6,526 nucleotides of DNA, taken from NCBI GenBank assembly GCA_013697015.1, contig JACCXL010000059.1, positions 1 through 6,526 of the forward strand, in the 5' to 3' direction. Position 1 is the stretch's first letter. Each line of letters opens with the position of its first letter. Made by a program: the position numbers and the translations under genes. Positions 1 through 5,107 of this stretch are shown piece by piece. The notes below the pieces were generated by a model that saw only the letters and a program-made list of their open reading frames with translations, made no database searches and was not told the origin of the DNA. The DNA is from Chthoniobacterales bacterium. Lineage in GTDB: Bacteria > Verrucomicrobiota > Verrucomicrobiia > Chthoniobacterales > UBA10450.

Positions 1-52
1 CGCTGAGATCGTGCTCGCGCGCGGCTAAAGCTGCGAGATCACGCTCGGTCAG

Positions 53-68
53 ACGCCTGCCAAGGCGT
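53..68 (+). terminator. Short hairpin upstream of tRNA-Gln (possible terminator)
   Basis: ACGCCT and AGGCGT form a 6-bp perfect stem around a GCCA tetraloop. There is no T-tract after it, so intrinsic termination is doubtful. Upstream, bases 2-28 could be the last codons of a plus-strand gene (ending A-E-I-V-L-A-R-G then TAA at 26-28), and the hairpin would then end that transcript. The coding piece is too short to support. I see no clear promoter for the tRNA in 70-113. Confidence 0.22.
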
Positions 69-113
69 TACTTGCGGAGGTCTATTACAGATTTAAGTTC
101 TGCCCCGCTCGTT

Positions 114-187
114 TGCCTCGTGGTGTAATGGTAGCACGAGAGATTCTGGATCTCTTTGTCAAGGTTCGAGTCCTTGCGAGGCAGCCA
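114..187 (+). tRNA. tRNA-Gln (anticodon CTG)
   Basis: A full cloverleaf can be folded by eye. The acceptor stem is TGCCTCG (114-120) pairing with CGAGGCA (177-183), followed by discriminator G184 and an encoded CCA (185-187). The D arm is GTG/CAC around TAATGGTAG. The anticodon stem AGAGA/TCTCT (139-143 and 151-155) holds the loop TTCTGGA, with anticodon CTG at 146-148. The T arm is CAAGG/CCTTG with loop TTCGAGT. The weak U1-A72 pair is typical of bacterial tRNA-Gln and is an identity feature for GlnRS. It decodes CAG. The gene converges on tadA, whose stop codon lies 24 bases downstream. Confidence 0.96.
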
Positions 188-211
188 CACGCTTCGATCG
201 CGAGGGCGTCG

Positions 212-700
212 CTACTGCTCGTTCTGATCGGGCCGTCGCTTCTTGCGGAAGAAAGTTTGTAGAAGTGACCCGCATTCATTTGCGAGAACGCCGGCAGTCA
301 CCGCGCAACGATGATTAAGCGCGGGGTTCTGCAAGAGGTTTATCATTCCGCCGGCCGCGCCGCTGCGATCATCGGCACAGCCAAAAATGACACGACGCAT
401 TCGGACATGGACGAGCGCGCCCGCACACATCGCGCAGGGTTCCTTCGTCACAAAGAGATCGCAGTCGCCCAGTCGCCAGTCCCCCACGGCCGCTTCCGCC
501 TGGGTAATCGCGAGCATCTCGGCGTGCGCAGTCGCGTCGGTTAGTAGTTCCACCTGGTTGTAGGCTCGCGCGATGATCTGCCCCGCCCGCACCACGACGG
601 CGCCTATTGGTACTTCATCGAGCTCAAAAGCTTTCGTCGCGAGTCGCAGGGCTTCGCGCATAAAGTAGGTGTCGCTTTCGAGGTCGATAATCGGATCCAC
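212..700 (-). CDS. tadA: tRNA-specific adenosine deaminase TadA
   Basis: TadA deaminates adenosine-34 to inosine in tRNA-Arg(ACG), letting one tRNA read several CGN codons; it is a zinc-dependent cytoplasmic homodimer. Residues are numbered from the GTG at 700, giving 162 aa, the usual family length. YFMREALRLA (12-21) opens the first helix, and EVPIGAVVV (29-37) is the first core strand. HAE (59-61) supplies the zinc-ligand His and the proton-shuttle Glu. PCAMC (88-92) supplies the two zinc cysteines. The segment GCADDRSGAAG follows the second motif, as in other TadA proteins. The C-terminus is basic (FFRKKRRPD). I prefer the GTG at 700 because an ATG at 829 would add 43 residues unlike the family, while the ATG at 661 would cut into the first helix. 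No convincing ribosome binding site precedes any of the three. Product call is firm; start is moderate. Confidence 0.93.
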   Translation of the reverse strand: MDPIIDLESDTYFMREALRLATKAFELDEVPIGAVVVRAGQIIARAYNQVELLTDATAHAEMLAITQAEAAVGDWRLGDCDLFVTKEPCAMCAGALVHVRMRRVIFGCADDRSGAAGGMINLLQNPALNHRCAVTAGVLANECGSLLQTFFRKKRRPDQNEQ

Positions 701-831
701 GGCGGACGAAACTAGCGAGCCTTGCCCTGTTGCCCAAGCGGAAGATTGCTGGCCGCAGGCTGACGGTGCCATTCTTCGCATTCGGACAATTGCCTTTACA
801 GAGCGGCCCGCGCTTCGGCAGATTGGCATTC

Positions 832-1344
832 GTGCGAAGCGCTCTCGTCTGCCTGTTTTTCTTGATCACGATAATTCATGCCTTCACGCAGGATCAGGAA
901 AACAAGCTGATGAATCGGCTGCTCAAGCCTGATATGTCGCTGGGAAACAGCGCACAAAACAAGGCTTTTTTGGCAAACGGTGCAACTGTGGATACGAAGG
1001 CTTCTGTCCGTCAATTCCAGGGCGCGCGATAATCCGCCACGAGAACTTTTCCGGATCAGCGCCCCTATTCCCCTAACGAGTTTGCCGTTCGGCACTTTCG
1101 TGCTGGTCGCGCCCTTGCGGATCTTTCGACGCGCGGCACCGTCGAACAGACAAAGTTCTCTTTCGCGACCACCAGCGCCGCCAGCGTTCGCCCCGCGGGG
1201 GACGCAACCAAAGCTGTGGCCACGACCGAATACGCAGGCCAGCGCCCTTTTTTGGGACGCGGCAAGAGTCAAAAGGCTCTTCACGCCCACGACACTCCTT
1301 TAACGATCGAGCAGGTGCGGGAACTACTGAATAAAAATAAGTAG
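832..1344 (+). pseudogene. Secreted hypothetical protein interrupted by an in-frame TAA
   Basis: The reading frame is a single one from 832 to the TAG at 1342-1344, except for one TAA at 1030-1032. The first part (66 codons from a GTG at 832) begins VRSALVCLFFLITIIHAF, a signal-peptide-like hydrophobic stretch. A polar segment follows (DQENKLMNRLLKPDMSLGNS, then QNKAFLANGATVDTK). After the TAA the same frame stays open for 103 codons and looks coding: it contains RPFLGRGKSQKAL and ends TPLTIEQVRELLNKNK. It has no ATG, so it is not an obvious separate gene. From memory this resembles a secreted family of unknown function seen in Verrucomicrobia, but I cannot confirm that. Probably exported; function unknown. 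It diverges from tadA and ends 34 bases before tyrS. The start is uncertain: an ATG at 730 is in frame but would put 34 residues before the signal peptide. A one-base consensus error making the TAA is the main alternative. Confidence 0.6.
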
Positions 1345-1378
1345 CGCGCCGTCCGGTGCACCTCTTTCCCGAAGGCTC

Positions 1379-2545
1379 ATGCAACCGGACGAAAGCCTCG
1401 ATCTTCTGCAACGCGGGACGGCACAGCTCATCAGCGAGAGGGAGCTGCTTGAGAAACTTCGGCGCGGCCGGCCGCTCCGGGTAAAACTCGGGGTCGATCC
1501 GACAAGTTCCGACATTCACCTCGGGCACACGCTGGCGCTGCGAAAGCTCCGCCAGTTTCAGGATCTGGGGCATGAGGCAATCCTCATTATCGGCGATTTC
1601 ACCGCGATGATTGGTGATCCGAGCGGACAATCCGCGACGCGGCCGCAGTTGACACACTTTGAGGTGCTGCAGAATGCCCAAACCTATCGGACGCAAGCCC
1701 TCAAGATTCTCGATGCGGCGCGGACCAGGGTCGTCTTCAATGGCGATTGGTTCTCGAAGATGGCTTTCGCCGAGATCATGCATCTCAATAGCCGGGTGAC
1801 GCTGCAACAGATGTTACAACGAGAAGATTTTCGGAACCGGATCGACACTCAACAACCGATCCGTGCGCACGAGATTCAATATCCAATCATGCAAGGCTGG
1901 GATTCAGTCATGGTCGAAGCAGATGTGGAACTGGGAGGGACCGATCAACTTTTCAATATCCTGATTGGGCGCGACCTGCAGCGGGAAGAAGGCCAGGAAC
2001 AGCAGGTCGTGATGTTGCTGCCGATCCTGGAAGGGCTCGACGGCACGAAGAAGATGAGCAAAAGCCTCGGAAACTACATTGGCGTGAACGATGCGCCTGT
2101 CGAAATGCTCGGGAAACTCATGAGCATCTCGGATGGGTTGATGGCGCGCTATTATCCGCTCCTGCTCGGTCGCGAGCTCGATCCTGCGCTGCATCCTCTC
2201 GAGGCCAAGAAGCAGCTCGCCAGCGAAATCGTCGAGACTTATCATTCGCGCGAAGCGGCGCAAAACGCGCTCGGAGACTGGATTTCCAGATTTAGTGAGA
2301 AACGGCTTGGGGCTGCCGACTTGCCTTCATTTCGAGCGCGCTCCGCCGACCTCATTTCCATCATCGTAACGGTTTACGCGGAAGTGTTCCATACCGCGAA
2401 ATCGCGCACCGAGGCGCGTCGCCTGATCGAGCAGGGCAGCGTTCAGCTAAATGGCGCAAAGATGCGCGATCCCAAAGCACATCTCGACCTCCAACGGAAC
2501 GAAATCCTGCGTCTCGATAAGACGCGGGCCGTCCGGATCGCCTAG
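1379..2545 (+). CDS. tyrS: Tyrosine-tRNA ligase (TyrRS)
   Basis: This class I synthetase charges tRNA-Tyr with tyrosine via tyrosyl-adenylate, in the cytoplasm as a homodimer. It is 388 aa. The Rossmann catalytic domain begins VKLGVDPTSSDIHLGH, with the HIGH signature as HLGH at residues 47-50. DFTAMIGDPSG (73-83) and VELGGTDQ (183-190) line the active site. The second signature, KMSKS, is perfect at 225-229. An S4 RNA-binding domain closes the protein (about 338-382; KSRTEARRLIEQGSVQLNG). The HLGH form, the FQDLGH helix and the length match the second bacterial TyrRS group (TyrZ/Haemophilus type) rather than the E. coli TyrS type. The ATG is preceded by GAAGG seven bases upstream start to start, a modest ribosome binding site. 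It follows the interrupted gene by 34 bases and ends before the shared hairpin at 2565-2594. Confidence 0.97.
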   Translation: MQPDESLDLLQRGTAQLISERELLEKLRRGRPLRVKLGVDPTSSDIHLGHTLALRKLRQFQDLGHEAILIIGDFTAMIGDPSGQSATRPQLTHFEVLQNAQTYRTQALKILDAARTRVVFNGDWFSKMAFAEIMHLNSRVTLQQMLQREDFRNRIDTQQPIRAHEIQYPIMQGWDSVMVEADVELGGTDQLFNILIGRDLQREEGQEQQVVMLLPILEGLDGTKKMSKSLGNYIGVNDAPVEMLGKLMSISDGLMARYYPLLLGRELDPALHPLEAKKQLASEIVETYHSREAAQNALGDWISRFSEKRLGAADLPSFRARSADLISIIVTVYAEVFHTAKSRTEARRLIEQGSVQLNGAKMRDPKAHLDLQRNEILRLDKTRAVRIA

Positions 2546-2564
2546 GCGATTGAGTCGGTAGCAA

Positions 2565-2594
2565 AAGAGCACGAGGCGCGTGCCTCGTGCTCTT
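2565..2594. terminator. Bidirectional intrinsic terminator between tyrS and the convergent gene
   Basis: A perfect 13-bp stem, AAGAGCACGAGGC pairing with GCCTCGTGCTCTT, closes a GCGT loop. The minus-strand side is followed by four T residues (complement of AAAA at 2563-2566), so it is a good terminator for the minus-strand gene ending at 2612. On the plus side only TT follows the stem before CC, so tyrS termination would rest mainly on stem strength. It sits 20 bases after the tyrS stop and 18 bases after the minus-strand stop, as expected for a shared terminator. Confidence 0.85.
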
Positions 2595-2611
2595 CCATAG
2601 AGCGGTTGGTA

Positions 2612-3088
2612 CTAGGCTGTGGCTGGCTCGAACATTGCGAGGACCGGTGTCCGCTCCACCACGGGAGCCGCGATTGCTTCGAAGTGCGCGCGAATACTGC
2701 GGAGTTCCGAAGTGACGAACGCGTCCACAAAATGGAAACGGCGATCCAGCCAGGCGAAAATCTTGTTTTTGATCTCGTAATGCACCGCCAATGTCACTTC
2801 GGTGCAGGTCGGGCGAATCTCAGCGAAATCAATCAAGCCCATCAGCTCTAAATTCCCGCCCACGGATTCAAATGCGTTTTGGTTCGGCGTGTCACTGTCA
2901 ACCGAAAGAAGGACTGTCCGCGCTTCGAAACCGAGTGGTCCGCGGAAGCTGAAATCCACCGTTTTCGAAGAGGTCACCGTGGCTTTCGTAACCATCACGA
3001 AATGCCGGCGATAGGATTGAATGCTGGCTAAGCGAGATTTGCACTCCGCCAGCGACTGACTCATGTGAAGGGTTTTTTGTAGAAGCAT
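2612..3088 (-). CDS. SRPBCC/START-like domain protein, function unknown
   Basis: This is a 158-aa soluble protein with no signal peptide or membrane segment. After a basic N-terminus (residues 1-30) it shows alternating strands (VTKATVTSSKTVDFSF; FEARTVLLSV), a middle turn region, another strand pair (CTEVTLAVHYEIKN, 95-108) and a long C-terminal helix (FVTSELRSIRAHFEAIA, 124-140). That strand-then-helix order is the helix-grip pattern of the SRPBCC/polyketide-cyclase fold, whose members bind hydrophobic ligands or act as chaperone-like proteins. No catalytic residues can be assigned. I take the ATG at 3088; a second ATG at 3064 (residue 9) is equally possible, and neither has a clear Shine-Dalgarno. 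It converges on tyrS and shares its terminator. A dyad at 3173-3193, about 85 bases upstream, may control it. The fold assignment is inference from pattern only. Confidence 0.68.
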   Translation of the reverse strand: MLLQKTLHMSQSLAECKSRLASIQSYRRHFVMVTKATVTSSKTVDFSFRGPLGFEARTVLLSVDSDTPNQNAFESVGGNLELMGLIDFAEIRPTCTEVTLAVHYEIKNKIFAWLDRRFHFVDAFVTSELRSIRAHFEAIAAPVVERTPVLAMFEPATA

Positions 3089-3172
3089 AATAATGAAGGT
3101 TGTGCCAGAGATTCGAGCAATGCCGGTGCCACTGCATTCTCACGAGGGAAGGAGCTTCGGAACAGCCAAATC

Positions 3173-3193
3173 AGTGTATAGAACTAATACACT
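3173..3193 (-). promoter_or_regulatory. Operator-like 7-7-7 palindrome upstream of the SRPBCC gene
   Basis: Arms AGTGTAT (3173-3179) and ATACACT (3187-3193) are perfect inverted repeats separated by 7 bases. This is the size and symmetry expected for a dimeric helix-turn-helix repressor. On the minus strand the downstream arm contains TATACA, a reasonable -10 element, leaving roughly 80 bases of leader before the ATG at 3088. No TTGACA-like -35 is visible at the matching distance. It lies at the tail of the broken bioD, so it could also be a chance remnant. No regulator gene is in the window. Confidence 0.4.
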
Positions 3194-3250
3194 TGTGTTC
3201 TTGGGACTGACACGGTCGTGTTCGGTTCCCGGGCATACAGCGGTCGCCAA

Positions 3251-3280
3251 TCAGCGGGAATTTCCGCCGATTTCCGCTGA
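3251..3280. repeat. Three 10-bp units, one inverted and two direct, in the bioD remnant
   Basis: TTTCCGCCGA (3261-3270) is followed directly by TTTCCGCTGA (3271-3280). The preceding ten bases, TCAGCGGGAA, are the near reverse complement of the same unit. The outer seven bases (TCAGCGG and CCGCTGA) are perfect inverted repeats, and an inner near-palindrome GCGG...CCGC also forms. The cluster lies where resemblance to BioD ends. Its role is unknown; it may be chance or the site of local rearrangement. Confidence 0.35.
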
Positions 3281-3880
3281 CCTGCGTGAGGAGCGGCACC
3301 TCGACTGTCCGGCACAGAATATCTCTGTTCGTTGTCGTGGCGGTGTCGGCGGCCATGCCTAGCTCGTTCAAGACAATTCGGCACACCTAGCGCCGTGTGA
3401 TTCGATGCTGCGCACGGTCAGAGCGGTATGATTCAGAACTCCCAGCCGGTTTCCGGCGACGACGACCACTGGCAAATTAACGCACAAGCGAGATCGCTGA
3501 CAAAATAATCCGCCCGGATCGGCACCAACCAGCCGCCCACACGTTCTACCGCTACGCAATCAAATCGGCGTGTTAGATCGGCATAACCATCGAGGATCGC
3601 GTTCAGGTCGACAATAGTGCCTTCGATCAGGGGTCGCGGCGAATGGTGCCACCGGTGTCTTCAGCCAAACCGGGTTGAGTTCATCGATCGTTAGTCCCTC
3701 GCTGCTCGCTGCCAGCAGCCGTTCGGCATCGCTGCGATCTCCACAACAGATCGGTTTCATTCCAGCACACCGCAAACCAGCCTCGCGCCCGAGTCGCAGC
3801 AGCTGAATCGCGCAAAATGTTTTGCCGACGCCGGTATCCGTGCCGGTAAGGAAGAAGCTCACGCTTGGCGGAACGCTCCG

Positions 3881-4591
3881 TCAGGCTGCGGCAGCGCGCA
3901 GTGTTTCGAGTGTCTCTGCCATGGAGCGAAAAATCGTGGCGCCGTCGCCGCTCCCCAGACGCGTGTCGCAGGCACGATCCGGATGCGGCATGAGGCCGAA
4001 AACGTTCCCTTCGCGGTTGCAGATGCCCGCAATATTCTCGACCGACCCATTTGGGTTGGCCGATGAGACGATTTTCCCATGCGCATCCGCGTAGCGCAGG
4101 ATCACCTGTTGATGACCGTTGAGATCCCGCAGTGTTTCCTCATCCGCGAAGTAGCAGCCTTCGCCATGCGCCACAGGAATGCGCAGGAGGGATCCTGTAG
4201 CGCAGCCACGCGTGAACGCCGAAGCGGCAACCTCCACGCGCACCGTGACCATTTCGCAAACAAAACGCAACGAGCGATTGCGGACCAAAGCGCCTGGCAG
4301 TAGGCCAGCTTCACACAAAATCTGAAAACCGTTGCAAATGCCGATGACCAATTTCCCGGCCGCTGCTTCCTTGATCACGGCGCTCATTATCGGCGAGAAC
4401 CGCGCGATCGCACCGCAGCGCAAATAGTCGCCGTAGGAGAAACCACCAGGCAGAATGATAGCGTCGTACTCGCTGAGCGAATCCTCTTGATGCCAGACGT
4501 ATTCGGCCTTCAGACCCGCGAGCGAATTCACCGCGCCCACGCAATCCTGATCGCAATTTGAACCTGGAAATTGAACAACTGCGAACTTCAC
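3881..4591 (-). CDS. purQ: FGAM synthase subunit PurQ (glutamine amidotransferase)
   Basis: PurQ hydrolyses glutamine and channels ammonia to PurL for the conversion of FGAR to FGAM, the fourth step of purine synthesis, in a PurL-PurQ-PurS complex. At 236 aa it matches the stand-alone subunit (PurQ about 225-235). It opens MKFAVVQFPGSNCDQD, the family signature. The oxyanion segment is LPGGFSYGDYLR (47-58) and the nucleophile elbow GICNGFQ (84-90), with catalytic Cys86. The catalytic His is His203 in MPHPDRA; the residue two positions later, normally Glu (PHPER), is Asp205. The rest (SANPNGSVENIAGICNREGNV) is typical. The start is GTG at 4591, four bases after the Pmp3 stop, with no clear Shine-Dalgarno, so translation is probably coupled. 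It lies between the Pmp3 gene and bioD in one minus-strand operon with purS. Confidence 0.97.
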   Translation of the reverse strand: MKFAVVQFPGSNCDQDCVGAVNSLAGLKAEYVWHQEDSLSEYDAIILPGGFSYGDYLRCGAIARFSPIMSAVIKEAAAGKLVIGICNGFQILCEAGLLPGALVRNRSLRFVCEMVTVRVEVAASAFTRGCATGSLLRIPVAHGEGCYFADEETLRDLNGHQQVILRYADAHGKIVSSANPNGSVENIAGICNREGNVFGLMPHPDRACDTRLGSGDGATIFRSMAETLETLRAAAA

Positions 4592-4595
4592 AGTT

Positions 4596-4781
4596 CTATG
4601 AGCGAACGCCAGTTCTGCGCTCCGCGTGATAATCGTTCACAACGAGACAGGCGTGAATAACGCCAGGTATCCATCCCAACGCGGTCAGCAAGAGACTGAG
4701 GAAGAAGCTCCCCAGCCGGCCTGTCATCAACACCGCGAGAGGAGGAAGAACAATGCAAAAAAAGTAGCGCAGTGCCTTCAT
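4596..4781 (-). CDS. Pmp3/YqaE-family small membrane protein
   Basis: This is a 61-residue inner-membrane peptide. The order is MKALRYFF, a first membrane segment with the family hallmark VLPPLAVLMTG (11-21), a short turn, then a second segment FLSLLLTALGWIPGVIHACLVV (27-48; hallmark GWIPGVIHA) and a charged tail (NDYHAERRTGVRS). The family (UPF0057/PF01679) comprises two-helix proteolipids that affect membrane potential and salt or cold tolerance in yeast and plants; the bacterial role is little known. The ATG at 4781 overlaps the purS stop as ATGA, and the TAG at 4596-4598 ends four bases before purQ. A longer reading (start at 4841) adds 20 residues that read through purS and is not credible. 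Finding it between the two small FGAM synthase subunits is unusual, and nothing in the sequence ties it to purine synthesis beyond co-transcription. Confidence 0.88.
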   Translation of the reverse strand: MKALRYFFCIVLPPLAVLMTGRLGSFFLSLLLTALGWIPGVIHACLVVNDYHAERRTGVRS

Positions 4782-5020
4782 AAATTGGTCGGCTGAATTT
4801 CGTAGTCCTCGATGACGGGATTGGAGAGGAGATCCCGGCATAAACCATGCAGACGTGATTCAACATCGGCGCTCCCTGCACCGACTTCGATCTCGAGATA
4901 TTTTCCGATCCGCACACTCTCCACCTCGGGCATGCCGAGATGCTGCATGGCATCGCGCACGGCCGCACCTTGGGGGTCGAGCACCGCCGCTTTTGGCGTG
5001 ACGAGAACTTTCACCTTCAT
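4778..5020 (-). CDS. purS: FGAM synthase subunit PurS
   Basis: PurS is the small structural subunit that bridges PurL and PurQ in the bacterial FGAM synthase complex. The 80-aa length is standard. It starts MKVKVLVTPKAAVLDPQG, matching the family strand and the VLDPQG turn. The middle has AVRDAMQHLGMPEVESVRIGKYLEIEV, where the G-K-Y-L-E-I strand is diagnostic. The C-terminus has the expected helix and VIEDYEI strand. The TGA (4778-4780) overlaps the ATG of the Pmp3 gene. It is the first gene of the minus-strand operon purS, pmp3, purQ, bioD remnant. The ATG at 5020 has no Shine-Dalgarno. Presence of PurS predicts a separate small-type PurL elsewhere in the genome. Confidence 0.96.
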   Translation of the reverse strand: MKVKVLVTPKAAVLDPQGAAVRDAMQHLGMPEVESVRIGKYLEIEVGAGSADVESRLHGLCRDLLSNPVIEDYEIQPTNL

Positions 5021-5107
5021 CGGCTAATATTGACGCAACTGGATTGTCAACAAGTTGGAATAAATCAGCAGGTCGCACCTTGTCTTCGCGTTAGCTTTTT
5101 CGTTACG
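5021..5107. promoter_or_regulatory. Divergent promoter region between purS and the amidohydrolase
   Basis: These 87 bases must carry the promoters for the minus-strand purine operon and the plus-strand amidohydrolase. It is locally AT-richer than the flanking genes. On the minus strand TTGACA (5050-5045) is a good -35 match, but the only -10-like hexamer, TATTAG (5029-5024), is spaced 15 bp and lies too close to the purS ATG. I see no purine-repressor box, riboswitch or convincing plus-strand hexamers. The role is inferred from gene orientation. Confidence 0.4.

Larger units (their letters stand above)
3171..3862 (-). pseudogene. bioD: Dethiobiotin synthetase BioD, frameshifted remnant
   Basis: BioD closes the ureido ring of dethiobiotin from DAPA, CO2 and ATP, the next-to-last step of biotin synthesis. 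The N-terminus is intact from a GTG at 3862: the P-loop GTDTGVGKT (7-15), MKPICCGDRSD (35-45), and LNPVWLKTPVAPFAA (62-76). The frame then shifts. An extra C in the CCCC run at 3630-3633 moves the middle (LIEGTIVDLNAILDGYADL, then GGWLVPIRADYFVSDLA) out of frame. A lost base near 3476-3480 restores the original frame for NLPVVVVAGNRLGVLNHTAL. A lost base near 3378-3381 moves VLNELGMAADTATTTNRDIL and VPLLTQVS into another frame, which stays open to a TGA at 3171. Family resemblance fades near 3275. The conserved VEGxGG reads VERVGG, a substitution that also suggests decay. It begins 18 bases after purQ. All three indels are homopolymer-length changes, so consensus error is the alternative. Confidence 0.85.

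Noticed and set aside
85..279. Minus-strand open frame across the tRNA gene
   Set aside because: It is antisense to tRNA-Gln and overlaps the tadA 3' end.
701..829. N-terminal extension of TadA from the ATG at 829
   Set aside because: It would add 43 residues not found in TadA, overlap the region needed for a divergent promoter, and the GTG at 700 gives the normal length.
1030..1032. TAA as a recoded codon (selenocysteine or reassigned stop)
   Set aside because: Selenocysteine uses TGA, and TAA or TAG ends other intact genes here (tadA, tyrS and the Pmp3 gene use TAG), so a nonsense mutation or error is simpler; no recoding structure was seen.
1073..1807. Minus-strand open frame of 244 codons
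   Set aside because: It runs antisense through the start of tyrS and the interrupted secreted gene, both of which show family features on the plus strand.
3093..3362. Plus-strand open frame of 89 codons
   Set aside because: Antisense to the bioD remnant and crossing the SRPBCC upstream region; low-complexity mixture with no motif.
5024..5050. TTGACA/TATTAG promoter for purS
   Set aside because: The -35 match is good but the spacer is 15 bp and the implied transcription start falls inside the ATG; kept only as part of a general divergent promoter region.
5036..5057. CAACT...AGTTG inverted repeat between purS and the amidohydrolase
   Set aside because: Arms of 5 bp with a 12-base spacer are expected by chance; it shares no centre with the neighbouring TTGT/ACAA repeat.
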